From positions 33,132 through 97,131 of the IMG/VR virus record IMGVR_UViG_3300027733_000039: 64,000 nt of DNA, one strand, 5' to 3'. The position numbers and the translations under genes were made by a program. Below are positions 21,215 through 29,074 of this stretch, piece by piece (position 1 is the stretch's first letter; every line of letters begins with the position of its first letter). Origin of the DNA: a virus. The notes below the pieces were generated by a model, which saw nothing but the letters and a program-made list of their open reading frames with translations, was not told the origin of the DNA and searched no databases.

Positions 21215-22173
21215 TGCCCCTCTCTTCTGTTATCGGCGCACAATCGTTGATTAAACCTGGTGTCTGCACATCTACAACTCGCCCTGCATCACCTTACACA
21301 GGGCAAATGATTTATGAGAGTGATACAAACAAGTTACGTTTGTGGAACGGTACTGCGTGGTCAAATGTGACGCACAGTATTGGTTTATCTATTGAGTATC
21401 TAGTTATTGCTGGTGGTGGTGGTGGTGGTTGGGACGTTGGTGGTGGCGGTGGCGCAGGCGGTTTCAGAACTAACGTAAGTGGTGCTACTTCTGGCGGTGG
21501 AGGGCCTTCTGAAGCGGCAATGATTCTTGTTCCAAATACCTACACTGTTACCGTTGGTGCTGGTGGCGCAACAACAAGCGGACCATCGCCAAGACTTTCA
21601 TTTAGCGGTAATGATTCTGTGTTTTCTACAATCACTTCGGTGGGCGGTGGAGGTGGCGGAAACTGGATTGCTTCAGGTAGCAGTGATACAAACAAAAACG
21701 GAAAATCTGGTGGCTCTGGTGGCGGAGGTGGTGGTTACCAAATGGTTTCAACTGGTGGCGCTGGTACTACGGCACAAGGATACGCTGGTGGAGCGTCATC
21801 GGTTAATAGCACAGAAGCAACTGGCGGTGGTGGTGGAGGTGCTGGAAGCGTAGGTGCTGTTGGAATTTCTAGTGGCAGTGGTTTTGCCGCTGGCGGTACA
21901 GGTTTAGCATCAAGCATTACAGGAACCTCTGTCACTTACGCTACTGGCGGTAAAGGCGGAGGAGATAGTTGGACTGGGGGTGTTATTGGAGCCAGCAATA
22001 CTGGTAACGGCGGGGATGGTCAAGGCTCTTCTGCCAACACTACGGGTGGTTCGGGAATAGTTATTATCCGCTACCTGATTGGCGCTGGGTCGGCAACAGG
22101 CGGAACTATTACAACTTCTGGTGTATATACAGTTCACACGTTTACATCCTCAGGAAATTTGGTTATCACATAA
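21214..22173 (+). CDS. Gly-rich adhesin 5 (319 aa)
   Basis: Similar to adhesin 4: the CTSTTRPASPYTGQMIYESDT module, EYLVIAGGGGGGWDVGGGGG, then a Gly-rich region with TVTVGAGGATTSGPSP and TSVGGGGGGNW blocks, ending GIVIIRYLIGAGSATGG and TFTSSGNLVIT. Differences from adhesin 4 lie mostly in loop lengths within the Gly region. It is coupled by TAATG on both sides. Confidence 0.78.
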   Translation: MPLSSVIGAQSLIKPGVCTSTTRPASPYTGQMIYESDTNKLRLWNGTAWSNVTHSIGLSIEYLVIAGGGGGGWDVGGGGGAGGFRTNVSGATSGGGGPSEAAMILVPNTYTVTVGAGGATTSGPSPRLSFSGNDSVFSTITSVGGGGGGNWIASGSSDTNKNGKSGGSGGGGGGYQMVSTGGAGTTAQGYAGGASSVNSTEATGGGGGGAGSVGAVGISSGSGFAAGGTGLASSITGTSVTYATGGKGGGDSWTGGVIGASNTGNGGDGQGSSANTTGGSGIVIIRYLIGAGSATGGTITTSGVYTVHTFTSSGNLVIT

Positions 22174-22352
22174 TGCCTGCACCAATTGATTTCCCTAACT
22201 CTCCATCTTCTGGAGATGAATACGTAGCAGGCGGTATGGTTTGGCGCTATCTTAATGGTGTTTGGAAGCGCTTCCCACAAACTGTTTCTGATAGCGGTTT
22301 TTCTGATACACCTCTCAACGCTTATTTTGTAGATGATGGTGGAGGCGCATAA
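22173..22352 (+). CDS. Tether-module mini protein (59 aa)
   Basis: The 59-residue frame opens with PAPIDFPNSPSSGDEYVAGG, the same tether module as genes 16442, 17634 and 19013, and has VWRYLNGVWKRFPQ and an acidic Gly end (FVDDGGGA). Start and stop both overlap neighbours (TAATG on each side), which supports translation. It may be a minimal attachment subunit. Confidence 0.65.
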   Translation: MPAPIDFPNSPSSGDEYVAGGMVWRYLNGVWKRFPQTVSDSGFSDTPLNAYFVDDGGGA

Positions 22353-23137
22353 TGGCATATCGCCGCATTCTTATTCGCCGTGACACGGCTGCGAACTGGA
22401 CAGCGAACAACCCAACGCTTGCCGCTGGTGAGTTTGGACATGAGACCGATACAGGCAAACTTAAACTTGGTACAGGCGCAATAGCGTGGAACAGTTTGGG
22501 TTACCAAAATAATGTTACTTCTGTAAACGGTTCTACGGGTGCAGTAACGGGTCTTGCCCCAACTGCTAGCCCAACCTTCACAGGCACTGTCTCTGGTGTC
22601 ACTAAAGGGATGGTCGGACTTGGCAATGTGGATAACACAAGTGACGCAAATAAACCAGTATCCACTGCACAGCAAACCGCTCTTGATCTTAAATCAAACC
22701 TTGCTTCCCCAACTTTCACGGGCACTGTAGTTTTACCTAACTCTACAGTCACGGCTACGATGATTGCATCAGATGCTGTAACGCAAGCAAAGATCGCTGA
22801 CAGGGCTGTTGGTTCTGCCGAACTTACAAACTTAACTTTAAATGCCCAAACTGGAACTACATACACCTTGGCGCTTACGGATGCACAAAAATTAGTCACA
22901 TTAAATAATGCGTCTGCAATTTCTTTAACCGTGCCTACAAATGCAACTGCTGCTTTTACTATTGGTGATCAAGTTAACTTATTGCAGTTAGGTGCTGGGC
23001 AGGTAACAGTGTCTGGCGCTGGCGTTACTTTCCGTTCTGAAGGCTCAAAACTTAAATTAAAAGCCCAATACGCAATAGCCACTCTTATCAAAGTTGGAAC
23101 AGATGAATGGGTTGTTGTCGGAAACTTGGCGGCGTAA
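22352..23137 (+). CDS. Tail fibre protein with RRDTAANW head (261 aa)
   Basis: The first 50 residues (RRILIRRDTAANWTANNP, then ETDTGKLKLGTG and AWNSLGY) are a frequent N-terminal fibre module, also in gene 23918. Two PTASPTFTGTV repeats and an AVTQAKIADRAV coil follow. The C-terminal 90 residues (TYTLALTDAQKLVTLNN, then LKAQYAIATLIKVGTDEW) match the end of the capsid-side fibre at 40639-41817. It is likely a trimeric fibre. Confidence 0.75.
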   Translation: MAYRRILIRRDTAANWTANNPTLAAGEFGHETDTGKLKLGTGAIAWNSLGYQNNVTSVNGSTGAVTGLAPTASPTFTGTVSGVTKGMVGLGNVDNTSDANKPVSTAQQTALDLKSNLASPTFTGTVVLPNSTVTATMIASDAVTQAKIADRAVGSAELTNLTLNAQTGTTYTLALTDAQKLVTLNNASAISLTVPTNATAAFTIGDQVNLLQLGAGQVTVSGAGVTFRSEGSKLKLKAQYAIATLIKVGTDEWVVVGNLAA

Positions 23138-23898
23138 TGCAAGTATTAGCAAATGTTGCTGCAAGTGCATTTGAATCCACAGGTGGAACAATAACCGCCT
23201 ACTCAACGTACCGTGTGCATTCTTTTACGGCGTCTGGAACTTTTACAATATCTGAAACAAAGACTGTGGACATGCTCGTAATCGGCGCAGGTGGAGGTCG
23301 TGGGGGTCAAGACGGTGGAAATAACTATGGAAGCGGTGGAGGCGGTGCGGGAGCGATGAACGAGGTAACCTCCTACTCGTTGGCGGCAGGAACATACGCC
23401 GTAACAGTTGGCGGTGGCGGCAACGGCTCACTATCAGACGGAAGTCCCAGCAGTTTTGGTTCTTTGTACTCAGCGCAAGGTGGTGGTGGAGGTGGTTATC
23501 CTAACGGTTTTGCATCCACAGGCGGCAGAACTGGTGGTTCGGGTGGTGGCGGAGGAAGCCGTGGCGGTGGTGGAACTGACCCTGGTGGTGGCGCTTCTGG
23601 CCCAAACACCAATGTTGGCGGTTATGGTGTCCATAGCCCAGGACAGTACCACGCAGGCGGTGGCGGAGGTGGAGCAGGTGGCGCAGGCAGTGACGCAGGA
23701 CAAACAGGTGGTGCTGGTCGTGCAAACTCTATTCGCACTGGTTCTTCAGTTACTTACTGTGTTGGTGGTTATGGAAAGTACAATAATAGTGATGGTGGTC
23801 CAGATCCAGCAGCAAATAGCGGAAGTGGCGCATCTGGAACAGCAGCACCAAGCCGTGGTGCGGATGGTATTGTAGTTATACGTTTAATCCCAACGTGA
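23137..23898 (+). CDS. Gly-rich adhesin 6 (253 aa)
   Basis: ATG 23137 overlaps the preceding stop (TAATG). A short N-terminus (ASAFESTGGTITAYSTYRVH and SFTASGTFTIS) places the TFTASG motif before the Gly region, the reverse of the other adhesins. DMLVIGAGGGRGGQDGG starts the Gly-rich region, which ends DGIVVIRLIPT. The shuffled order suggests that the TFTASG strand and the Gly tip are separable modules. Confidence 0.75.
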   Translation: MQVLANVAASAFESTGGTITAYSTYRVHSFTASGTFTISETKTVDMLVIGAGGGRGGQDGGNNYGSGGGGAGAMNEVTSYSLAAGTYAVTVGGGGNGSLSDGSPSSFGSLYSAQGGGGGGYPNGFASTGGRTGGSGGGGGSRGGGGTDPGGGASGPNTNVGGYGVHSPGQYHAGGGGGGAGGAGSDAGQTGGAGRANSIRTGSSVTYCVGGYGKYNNSDGGPDPAANSGSGASGTAAPSRGADGIVVIRLIPT

Positions 23899-23917
23899 CC
23901 CTAATTGGAGATGACCA

Positions 23918-24442
23918 ATGACAACTAGACGAATACTGATTCGTAGGGACACGGCGGCGGCTTGGACTGCGGCTAACCCTACCCTTGCGTCTGGCGAACT
24001 GGGCGGAGAAACCGATACAGGAAAACTCAAACTTGGAAATGGCTCAACCGCATGGAACAGCCTCGCCTACCAAGGTGGCGTTACCTCAGTTAACGGCAAT
24101 ACGGGTGTAGTGACTGGTCTTGCTCCGACTGCTAGCCCAACTTTCACTGGAACAGTTGTTTTGCCCGCAACAACATCTATTGGAACAATCACCAATACTG
24201 AGTTGTCGTATGTAGACGGAGTCACTTCTGCTATCCAAACTCAATTAGATACCAAAGCCCCTACAAGCAATGCTTCATTTACGGGAACTTTTAGCGCCCC
24301 AGCAGGAACCATTACTAGCACTATGCTTGCTGATGGTACTATCGTCAACGCAGACATTGATGCTTCGGCTGCTATTGCAACAACAAAAATCACTGGCTGG
24401 GAAAATGACCAAGTTGTTTTGAACAACAGAATATTTAATTAG
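23918..24442 (+). CDS. Tail fibre protein, paralogue of 22352 (174 aa)
   Basis: The first 60 residues (RRILIRRDTAAAWTAANPTL, then LKLGNGSTAWNSLAYQGG) are closely related to gene 22352. PTASPTFTGTVVLP and an IASTKITGW-type end follow. It lacks the C-terminal GNLAA domain, so it is a short version. The ribosome-binding site is GGAGATG. It is probably part of the attachment complex. Confidence 0.72.
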   Translation: MTTRRILIRRDTAAAWTAANPTLASGELGGETDTGKLKLGNGSTAWNSLAYQGGVTSVNGNTGVVTGLAPTASPTFTGTVVLPATTSIGTITNTELSYVDGVTSAIQTQLDTKAPTSNASFTGTFSAPAGTITSTMLADGTIVNADIDASAAIATTKITGWENDQVVLNNRIFN

Positions 24443-24450
24443 GAGACATC

Positions 24451-24810
24451 ATGGCAACATTTAGCAAAACAATTCTTAGCGGTTCAACAGATGGTAAAGG
24501 TGTTCTTGTAGCGGCAACTGCTACAGCAGGAACATTGGTTCATACTGGTTCTGCAACTGCGGCAACCTTGCATGAGGTTTGGCTGTATGCAGTTAACACT
24601 TCGGCTTCAGATGTTAAGTTGACAATTGAATGGGGCGAGGCTACTGCACCTAACGGTAATATTGAGTACACGGTTAAGGCTGAAAACGGTTTGTATCTAA
24701 TCGTTCCAGGTCTACTGCTGAAAGGCAATGCGTCAGCACTTACAGTAAAGGCTTTTGCCGCAACAACAAACGTAATCGTTGTTCACGGATACGTCAACGT
24801 AATCGCCTAG
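24451..24810 (+). CDS. Small beta-rich fibre-array protein c (119 aa)
   Basis: It is about half identical by eye to gene 27229: KTILSGSTDGKGVLVAATAT, then EVWLYAVNTSASDVKLTIEW and a GLYLIVPGLLLKGNA block. A single beta-sandwich is expected. In both cases a Gly-rich adhesin follows directly, so this small protein may be a tether or chaperone for the next adhesin. The ribosome-binding site is TAGGAG. Confidence 0.65.
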   Translation: MATFSKTILSGSTDGKGVLVAATATAGTLVHTGSATAATLHEVWLYAVNTSASDVKLTIEWGEATAPNGNIEYTVKAENGLYLIVPGLLLKGNASALTVKAFAATTNVIVVHGYVNVIA

Positions 24811-24821
24811 GTCTTAAATAC

Positions 24822-25763
24822 ATGGGCCTAATTAATAACTTTATGAGCGGTGGACGCTCTATTTCTGCTGGGTCACTAAATCCACGAGCCAATCGTGGTT
24901 CCACAAATCAGGCTGATGGGTATTGGCGTGGTGGTCTTTCTGGTTTTGCCGCAGTGGGAGCAACTGGTAGTTATGCATTGTCAACACTAGGTGGTTTCAA
25001 GTATTTGACCTTCACGGCTGGTGGAACAATGAACGTCACCGATGGTGGGACTGCTGATGTCTTGGTGGTAGCGGGAGGTGCCGCTGGAGGATATGGTGGC
25101 GCAGGCGGTGGTGGTGGTGGCGGTGTGCGAGTTTCTGCTGGAACAATTTTGACAACACTTACTTTTAATTCTGGAGTAAGCACAATAACAATTGGTAACG
25201 GTGGCAGTTCTGGGGCAGACGGTTCATCGGGTTATGGCGGCAGTGGAGGCACATCAAGCATTACACATGCTGCGGGGACTTTCTCAGCAACGGGTGGCGG
25301 TGGAGGCGGTACTGGTGGTGCTAGTTCTGGTGGTTCTGGTGGCGGTGGAATAGGTTCCTATGGATCAGGAAACGCTGGTGGATATACACCAGCGGAAGGA
25401 AAAAATGGTAGCGGAAGCGGTGCTGCTGGCGTCGGTGGTGGTGGAGGTTGGTCAGCCGCTGGTGATGGCTCAATGGGTTACGGAGGAGAAGGTCTTGCTG
25501 TGAATACAGCCGACTCAAACCTTTCAACTGTCATTGGCTACTCGGTTGTTGGTTCTGGTGGCGGTGGTGCAGGAAACTGTAACAACGGTGGTTCAGGAAA
25601 CATTTATGGTGGTACTGGTGGGGGTAAAGGCTCATACGGAAATGATGCACAAAACGCAACTAGTTACGGTTCTGGTGGCGGCGGTGGCGGAAACTGTTTT
25701 GGTTCCCTATATCACGGTGGTGCTGGCAGGTCTGGAATTATTGTGATCAGGTGGGCGGCATGA
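24822..25763 (+). CDS. Gly-rich adhesin 7 (313 aa)
   Basis: The N-terminus (GLINNFMSGGRSISAGSLNP) differs from other copies. LSTLGGFKYLTFTAGGTMNV precedes DVLVVAGGAAGGYGGAGGGG, and a Gly-rich region runs to the terminal GRSGIIVIRWAA. As in adhesin 6, the TFTAGG strand comes before the Gly region. It overlaps the next gene by four bases (ATGA). Confidence 0.75.
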   Translation: MGLINNFMSGGRSISAGSLNPRANRGSTNQADGYWRGGLSGFAAVGATGSYALSTLGGFKYLTFTAGGTMNVTDGGTADVLVVAGGAAGGYGGAGGGGGGGVRVSAGTILTTLTFNSGVSTITIGNGGSSGADGSSGYGGSGGTSSITHAAGTFSATGGGGGGTGGASSGGSGGGGIGSYGSGNAGGYTPAEGKNGSGSGAAGVGGGGGWSAAGDGSMGYGGEGLAVNTADSNLSTVIGYSVVGSGGGGAGNCNNGGSGNIYGGTGGGKGSYGNDAQNATSYGSGGGGGGNCFGSLYHGGAGRSGIIVIRWAA

Positions 25764-26035
25764 AAAATGTTGCAATAATGGATGGAAATGTTGTTGTCAA
25801 TGTTACATTGTGTGGTGATGACTATGTTTTATCTGAAAACGAAATAGAATACTTTGATGACAAACCTGCTTTCATAAATGGAGATTATGTTGACGGCTAT
25901 TTTTATGGTGTTCAACCATTTCCTTCTTGGACAAGGTATGAGGGTGTTTGGATACCGCCAGTTCCCCGACCAGAGACAAGGGACAATTGGTATTGGGATG
26001 AAGAGAAACGAGAGTTTTCTATATACAACGGATAG
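25760..26035 (+). CDS. Small fibre-array protein, relative of 16070 (91 aa)
   Basis: ATG 25760 overlaps the preceding TGA. The protein has KNVAIMDGNVVVNVTLCGDD, then VQPFPSWTRYEGVWIPPVPR and WYWDEEKREFSI. The PFPSW, PxPRPE and WDEEKREF parts match gene 16070-16438, with a shorter N-terminal half. It may be a divergent or trimmed copy. The role is unknown. Confidence 0.65.
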   Translation: MKNVAIMDGNVVVNVTLCGDDYVLSENEIEYFDDKPAFINGDYVDGYFYGVQPFPSWTRYEGVWIPPVPRPETRDNWYWDEEKREFSIYNG

Positions 26036-26044
26036 GTTTGTTCG

Positions 26045-26569
26045 TTGATTTACGATAATCTTTTACCTGAAAACGATTTGGTGAAACTATTAGATTTAAT
26101 TGAATCAGTGAATTTTCCCTTTTATTGGCAGGAAGACATTGATTACGGAAACAAAATCACGAACGACATTTATAATTATGGTTTTGCTCATCTTTTCTTT
26201 GATGAGGGCAATCGGCTATACAGCCCATTTTTAGATCAGATTGAACCAGTTGTTTCAGCGATGTGTGAGCGCATAGGTAAACCTTTAAAGCAGTTGCTTC
26301 GGATCAGGGCTGTTCTGTTAACAAATGTTGGTTGTGAACATAGGAATGTGAAACATGTTGATTTGGATGAGTACCCCAATTCTCTTACTGGTATTTTTTA
26401 TCCGAACAAAACTGATGGGGATCTATATGTTTATGACGGAGATATGATGAGTTCTATTGAACCAATCAGAAATAGGTGTGTGGTGTTAGGTGGAGCGGTT
26501 CCTCATCATGGTTCAAATCCTACAAAACATAAAAGGAGAGTTGTAGTAAATGTTAACTTCATTGTTTAA
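26045..26569 (+). CDS. 2OG-Fe(II) oxygenase, prolyl-hydroxylase-like (174 aa)
   Basis: A TTG start is chosen because the frame opens with IYDNLLPENDLVKLLDLI right behind the preceding gene; no better start is seen. Iron ligands are likely the HxD in KHVDLDE (about residues 105-107) and the distal His in VPHHGSNP (about 156-157), with the basic KRRVVV for 2-oxoglutarate. GIFYPNKTDGDLYVYDGD between them is typical of this fold. Its place inside the fibre array suggests hydroxylation of fibre residues, but host targets are possible. Confidence 0.75.
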   Translation: MIYDNLLPENDLVKLLDLIESVNFPFYWQEDIDYGNKITNDIYNYGFAHLFFDEGNRLYSPFLDQIEPVVSAMCERIGKPLKQLLRIRAVLLTNVGCEHRNVKHVDLDEYPNSLTGIFYPNKTDGDLYVYDGDMMSSIEPIRNRCVVLGGAVPHHGSNPTKHKRRVVVNVNFIV

Positions 26570-27155
26570 TGGAAAACCAAGAATAGAACAATGGTTCCCA
26601 AAGCCTATTTACATACATAATAACTTTTATGCCGATGGGCATTCTGAACTCCACAAATGGTTGTTGGACTATTTTGGTCAAGGGGCAGAGGTCAAAAGGA
26701 CACCAGAACTAAACGTGTCCTCAACACACATGGTTAACAACTTTAATAATGAACCAATTTTTCAGCCTTTGATTGAAGCGATCCGTGAAGAAGTCTTAAA
26801 CTTTGCTACAACCTTGGGTTATGACATATCAATTTTTCATCTTCCGTTGCTGAATATTTGGGCAAACTTAAGTGAAACTGGCGACCATTTGTTTCCCCAT
26901 AATCACCCTGGGAGTTTTATAAGTGGTGCTTACTACATAGAGTGTGATAGTGACCTTGATGTCATAAAGTTTTATAGTGATACAAACAACATGATTACCC
27001 CATCCCCCTTCCCCAATAAGTACTCATTTGAGGATGCTTCCTATGTTTGTGAGCCAAAACGTCTTTTGTTGTTTAAGAGCAATTTCATACACGGGTGCCC
27101 TGCTATTAAAGGAAAAAGGAAGATTGTTGTTTCCTTTAATTTCAATTTATTGTAG
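26550..27155 (+). CDS. 2OG-Fe(II) oxygenase, PF13759-like (201 aa)
   Basis: The central LNIWANLSETGDHLFPHNHP and the following SFISGAYYIE are characteristic of this family, widespread in marine phages. His in HNHP with a downstream acidic residue, the distal His in FIHGCPAIKGKR and the basic residue after it should form the iron and 2-oxoglutarate site. It has its own AAGGAG site inside the end of the preceding oxygenase and overlaps it by 20 bases. The pair is probably co-produced with the fibres. Confidence 0.8.
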   Translation: MLTSLFNGKPRIEQWFPKPIYIHNNFYADGHSELHKWLLDYFGQGAEVKRTPELNVSSTHMVNNFNNEPIFQPLIEAIREEVLNFATTLGYDISIFHLPLLNIWANLSETGDHLFPHNHPGSFISGAYYIECDSDLDVIKFYSDTNNMITPSPFPNKYSFEDASYVCEPKRLLLFKSNFIHGCPAIKGKRKIVVSFNFNLL

Positions 27156-27228
27156 TTGGTAGGTTATACAGGTACCCACCCCAATAAATTAGGTAAACTA
27201 GGGCAATACAGATTTCTAAGGAGAACTA
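27156..27228 (+). promoter_or_regulatory. Intergenic stretch with -10-like box
   Basis: TAAACT at 27193-27198 lies about 30 bases before the ATG at 27229, which has its own AAGGAG site. This would be a leadered promoter for the last part of the fibre array. No -35 is clear. Confidence 0.35.
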
Positions 27229-27585
27229 ATGGCTTCATACACTAAAAACAAACTATCGGGTTCAACTAACGGTAAAGCAGTCAGAGTTAGTGGCACCTCA
27301 ACGGGTACAGCCGTTACTGTCCATCAAGCAGTTACAGGTACTGCAAACTGGGATGAGATTTGGGTATACGCAAATAACACCAGCGCCACTGCTGCCAAAC
27401 TAACTTTGGAGTGGGGAACCACTACTGCTATTGATGGCAACATTGAACTCACTGTCTCCGCTGAATCTGGACTGGTTCTAGTTATTCCTGGCATTATCTT
27501 GCAGAACTCTTTGTTAGTTAAGGCTTTTGCCGCTACTGCCGATGTCATTCTTTTGACTGGGTACGTTCATAACATCACGGCATAA
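27229..27585 (+). CDS. Small beta-rich fibre-array protein d (118 aa)
   Basis: A clear paralogue of 24451: KNKLSGSTNGKAVRVSGTST, then EIWVYANNTSATAAKLTLEW and a GLVLVIPGIILQNS block, ending LTGYVHNITA. The ribosome-binding site AAGGAG is well placed. A Gly-rich adhesin starts three bases after its stop, repeating the order seen at 24451-25763. Confidence 0.68.
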   Translation: MASYTKNKLSGSTNGKAVRVSGTSTGTAVTVHQAVTGTANWDEIWVYANNTSATAAKLTLEWGTTTAIDGNIELTVSAESGLVLVIPGIILQNSLLVKAFAATADVILLTGYVHNITA

Positions 27586-27587
27586 CT

Positions 27588-28472
27588 ATGCCAACCTTTT
27601 GGGATAAGAGAAATAACGTAAGTCAAACCGTTGTTAGTACACCCACCTCTATAAAAACACGCCCATCAACAACTGTTGCTTCTTGGTTTAACCCTCTAAA
27701 CAATAAATTAGTTGCTACAGGTGGAAGCATCCTTGACGTTAGTGGTTACCGTGTGCACACCTTTCAAGCATCTGGATCTTTCATCGTTACTTCTGGTTCT
27801 GCAACTATTCAAATAGGTTTGCTTTCTGGAGGAGGTGCTGGAAAAGGAGATGGCAACGGAGGTGGCGGTGGCGGTGGAGGAGGCTACAAAGAATTTACAA
27901 TTACTGGTGTTGGCGTAGGTACATACAGTGTGGCTGTTGGTGGAGGTGGTCCAGCAAATACAATTGGTGGTGCTTCCTATATGCCCGAGTTTTATATAAA
28001 TAGCACAGGTGGTGGACCAGGTAGTGGATTTGCCACTGTCGGTGGCGTTGGCGGCAACGGAGGTGGTGGTGGCGCTTTTGCCGCTGGTGGGTCATCCTAC
28101 CCAGATGAAGGTAACGCTGGTGGTGCTGGAAACTTTTACAATGGTGGAGGTGGCGGCGGCAGAGGAAGTGCGGGTAGTGCGGGTGGAGCCAACCCAGTAG
28201 AAACTGGTGGTAATGGTGGTACTGGCGCTTTACTTCCTTGGGCAAACATCCCATCTATACAAGTAATGAGTGCGGGTGGCGGTGGAGGAGGCGGTGGCGG
28301 TGGAGGTGGTGTTTCCACTGGTGGAGCAGGCGGTGGCGGAAACGGAGCAGGTTACGCTGGCGGTGCTAATGGTGTTGCAGGAACACAATTTATTGGAGGT
28401 GGTGGAGGTGGCGGATACTTCGCTGGAGGAAATGGTGGTAGTGGAACGGTGTGGATTAGGTATGTCCTCTAG
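27588..28472 (+). CDS. Gly-rich adhesin 8 (294 aa)
   Basis: The N-terminus is PTFWDKRNNVSQTVVSTPTS. ILDVSGYRVHTFQASGSFIV comes before IQIGLLSGGGAGKGDGNGGG, so the TFxASG strand again precedes the Gly region. The latter ends GGSGTVWIRYVL. It has the longest unbroken Gly runs of the set (GGGGGGGGGGG near residue 230). It closes the fibre array; the endolysin gene with its own promoter follows. Confidence 0.75.
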   Translation: MPTFWDKRNNVSQTVVSTPTSIKTRPSTTVASWFNPLNNKLVATGGSILDVSGYRVHTFQASGSFIVTSGSATIQIGLLSGGGAGKGDGNGGGGGGGGGYKEFTITGVGVGTYSVAVGGGGPANTIGGASYMPEFYINSTGGGPGSGFATVGGVGGNGGGGGAFAAGGSSYPDEGNAGGAGNFYNGGGGGGRGSAGSAGGANPVETGGNGGTGALLPWANIPSIQVMSAGGGGGGGGGGGGVSTGGAGGGGNGAGYAGGANGVAGTQFIGGGGGGGYFAGGNGGSGTVWIRYVL

Positions 28473-28477
28473 TGGTG

Positions 28478-28483
28478 TAAAAT
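28478..28483 (+). promoter_or_regulatory. Leaderless promoter -10 for the endolysin gene
   Basis: TAAAAT, then aatgcc, then the ATG at 28490. It separates lysis control from the fibre array. Confidence 0.65.
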
Positions 28484-28489
28484 AATGCC

Positions 28490-29065
28490 ATGACAAAAAT
28501 GACCTGGCCTGTAGTCCCAATCAAATTCTGTGAACACCTTAAAGGCAAGAAGCCTTCGGAAATCACCCCAGCAATGCTTCGCAAATTGTCGTGTGGTGGT
28601 CAACTGCACCATTGCGCCGCCCGTGCTTTTGAAGCAATGAAGGCAGCCGCAGCAGTTGATGGTGTTGTCTTGGCTCCGACTAGCGTCGGTGACACTTTTA
28701 GAAGTATTGGCGCCCAAAAGGCAGGATTCCTACAAAGATTTCAGTTAGAAGTTATTCCAGGTGCCCAGACACGCACCTATGACGGCAAGACGTGGTACTT
28801 GAAGAAAGGCATGGCAGTGCTTGCCAGCCCAACAGATGACGCCGCTAAATGTTCAAAGCACATGCTTGGCATTGCCATTGATATTGCTAACACAGGCAAC
28901 AAGAAGATCATGGATTGGCTATTGGCTAACGAACAGAAGTTTGGTTTTAGTCATGAAGTTGTAGATATGCCAGGCGCCGAGAGTTGGCACATTCGTTTCA
29001 CTGAGGGTCAGGCTATGCCACAATCCGTTCTTGACTACGAGGCAACACTTCCTCCAAAGGCGTAA
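28490..29065 (+). CDS. Endolysin, M15 (VanY-type) peptidase (191 aa)
   Basis: The M15 metallopeptidase signature is present: SKHMLGIAIDIANTG near residues 122-136 gives the zinc ligands His and Asp, and ESWHIRF near 163-169 gives the second His. The first 60 residues (FCEHLKGKKPSEITPAML and GGQLHHCAARAFEAMKAA) form a helical substrate-binding region. Such enzymes cut peptide cross-links or stem peptides in peptidoglycan. No signal peptide is seen, so release needs a holin. A related catalytic domain sits in the tape measure protein. Confidence 0.85.
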   Translation: MTKMTWPVVPIKFCEHLKGKKPSEITPAMLRKLSCGGQLHHCAARAFEAMKAAAAVDGVVLAPTSVGDTFRSIGAQKAGFLQRFQLEVIPGAQTRTYDGKTWYLKKGMAVLASPTDDAAKCSKHMLGIAIDIANTGNKKIMDWLLANEQKFGFSHEVVDMPGAESWHIRFTEGQAMPQSVLDYEATLPPKA

Positions 29066-29068
29066 CAT
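29063..29068 (+). promoter_or_regulatory. Leaderless promoter -10 for gene 29075
   Basis: TAACAT includes the stop codon of the endolysin gene. It is followed by agccat and the ATG at 29075. Confidence 0.55.
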
Positions 29069-29074
29069 AGCCAT

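Noticed and set aside
15420-28320. Many plus- and minus-strand frames opposite or out of phase with Gly-rich genes (Leu/Val-, Pro- or His-rich products)
   Set aside because: GGN repeats keep several frames open; products are low complexity and lack ribosome-binding sites.
15272-28472. Diversity-generating retroelement feeding the fibre genes
   Set aside because: No reverse transcriptase gene and no template/variable repeat pair was recognised in the window.
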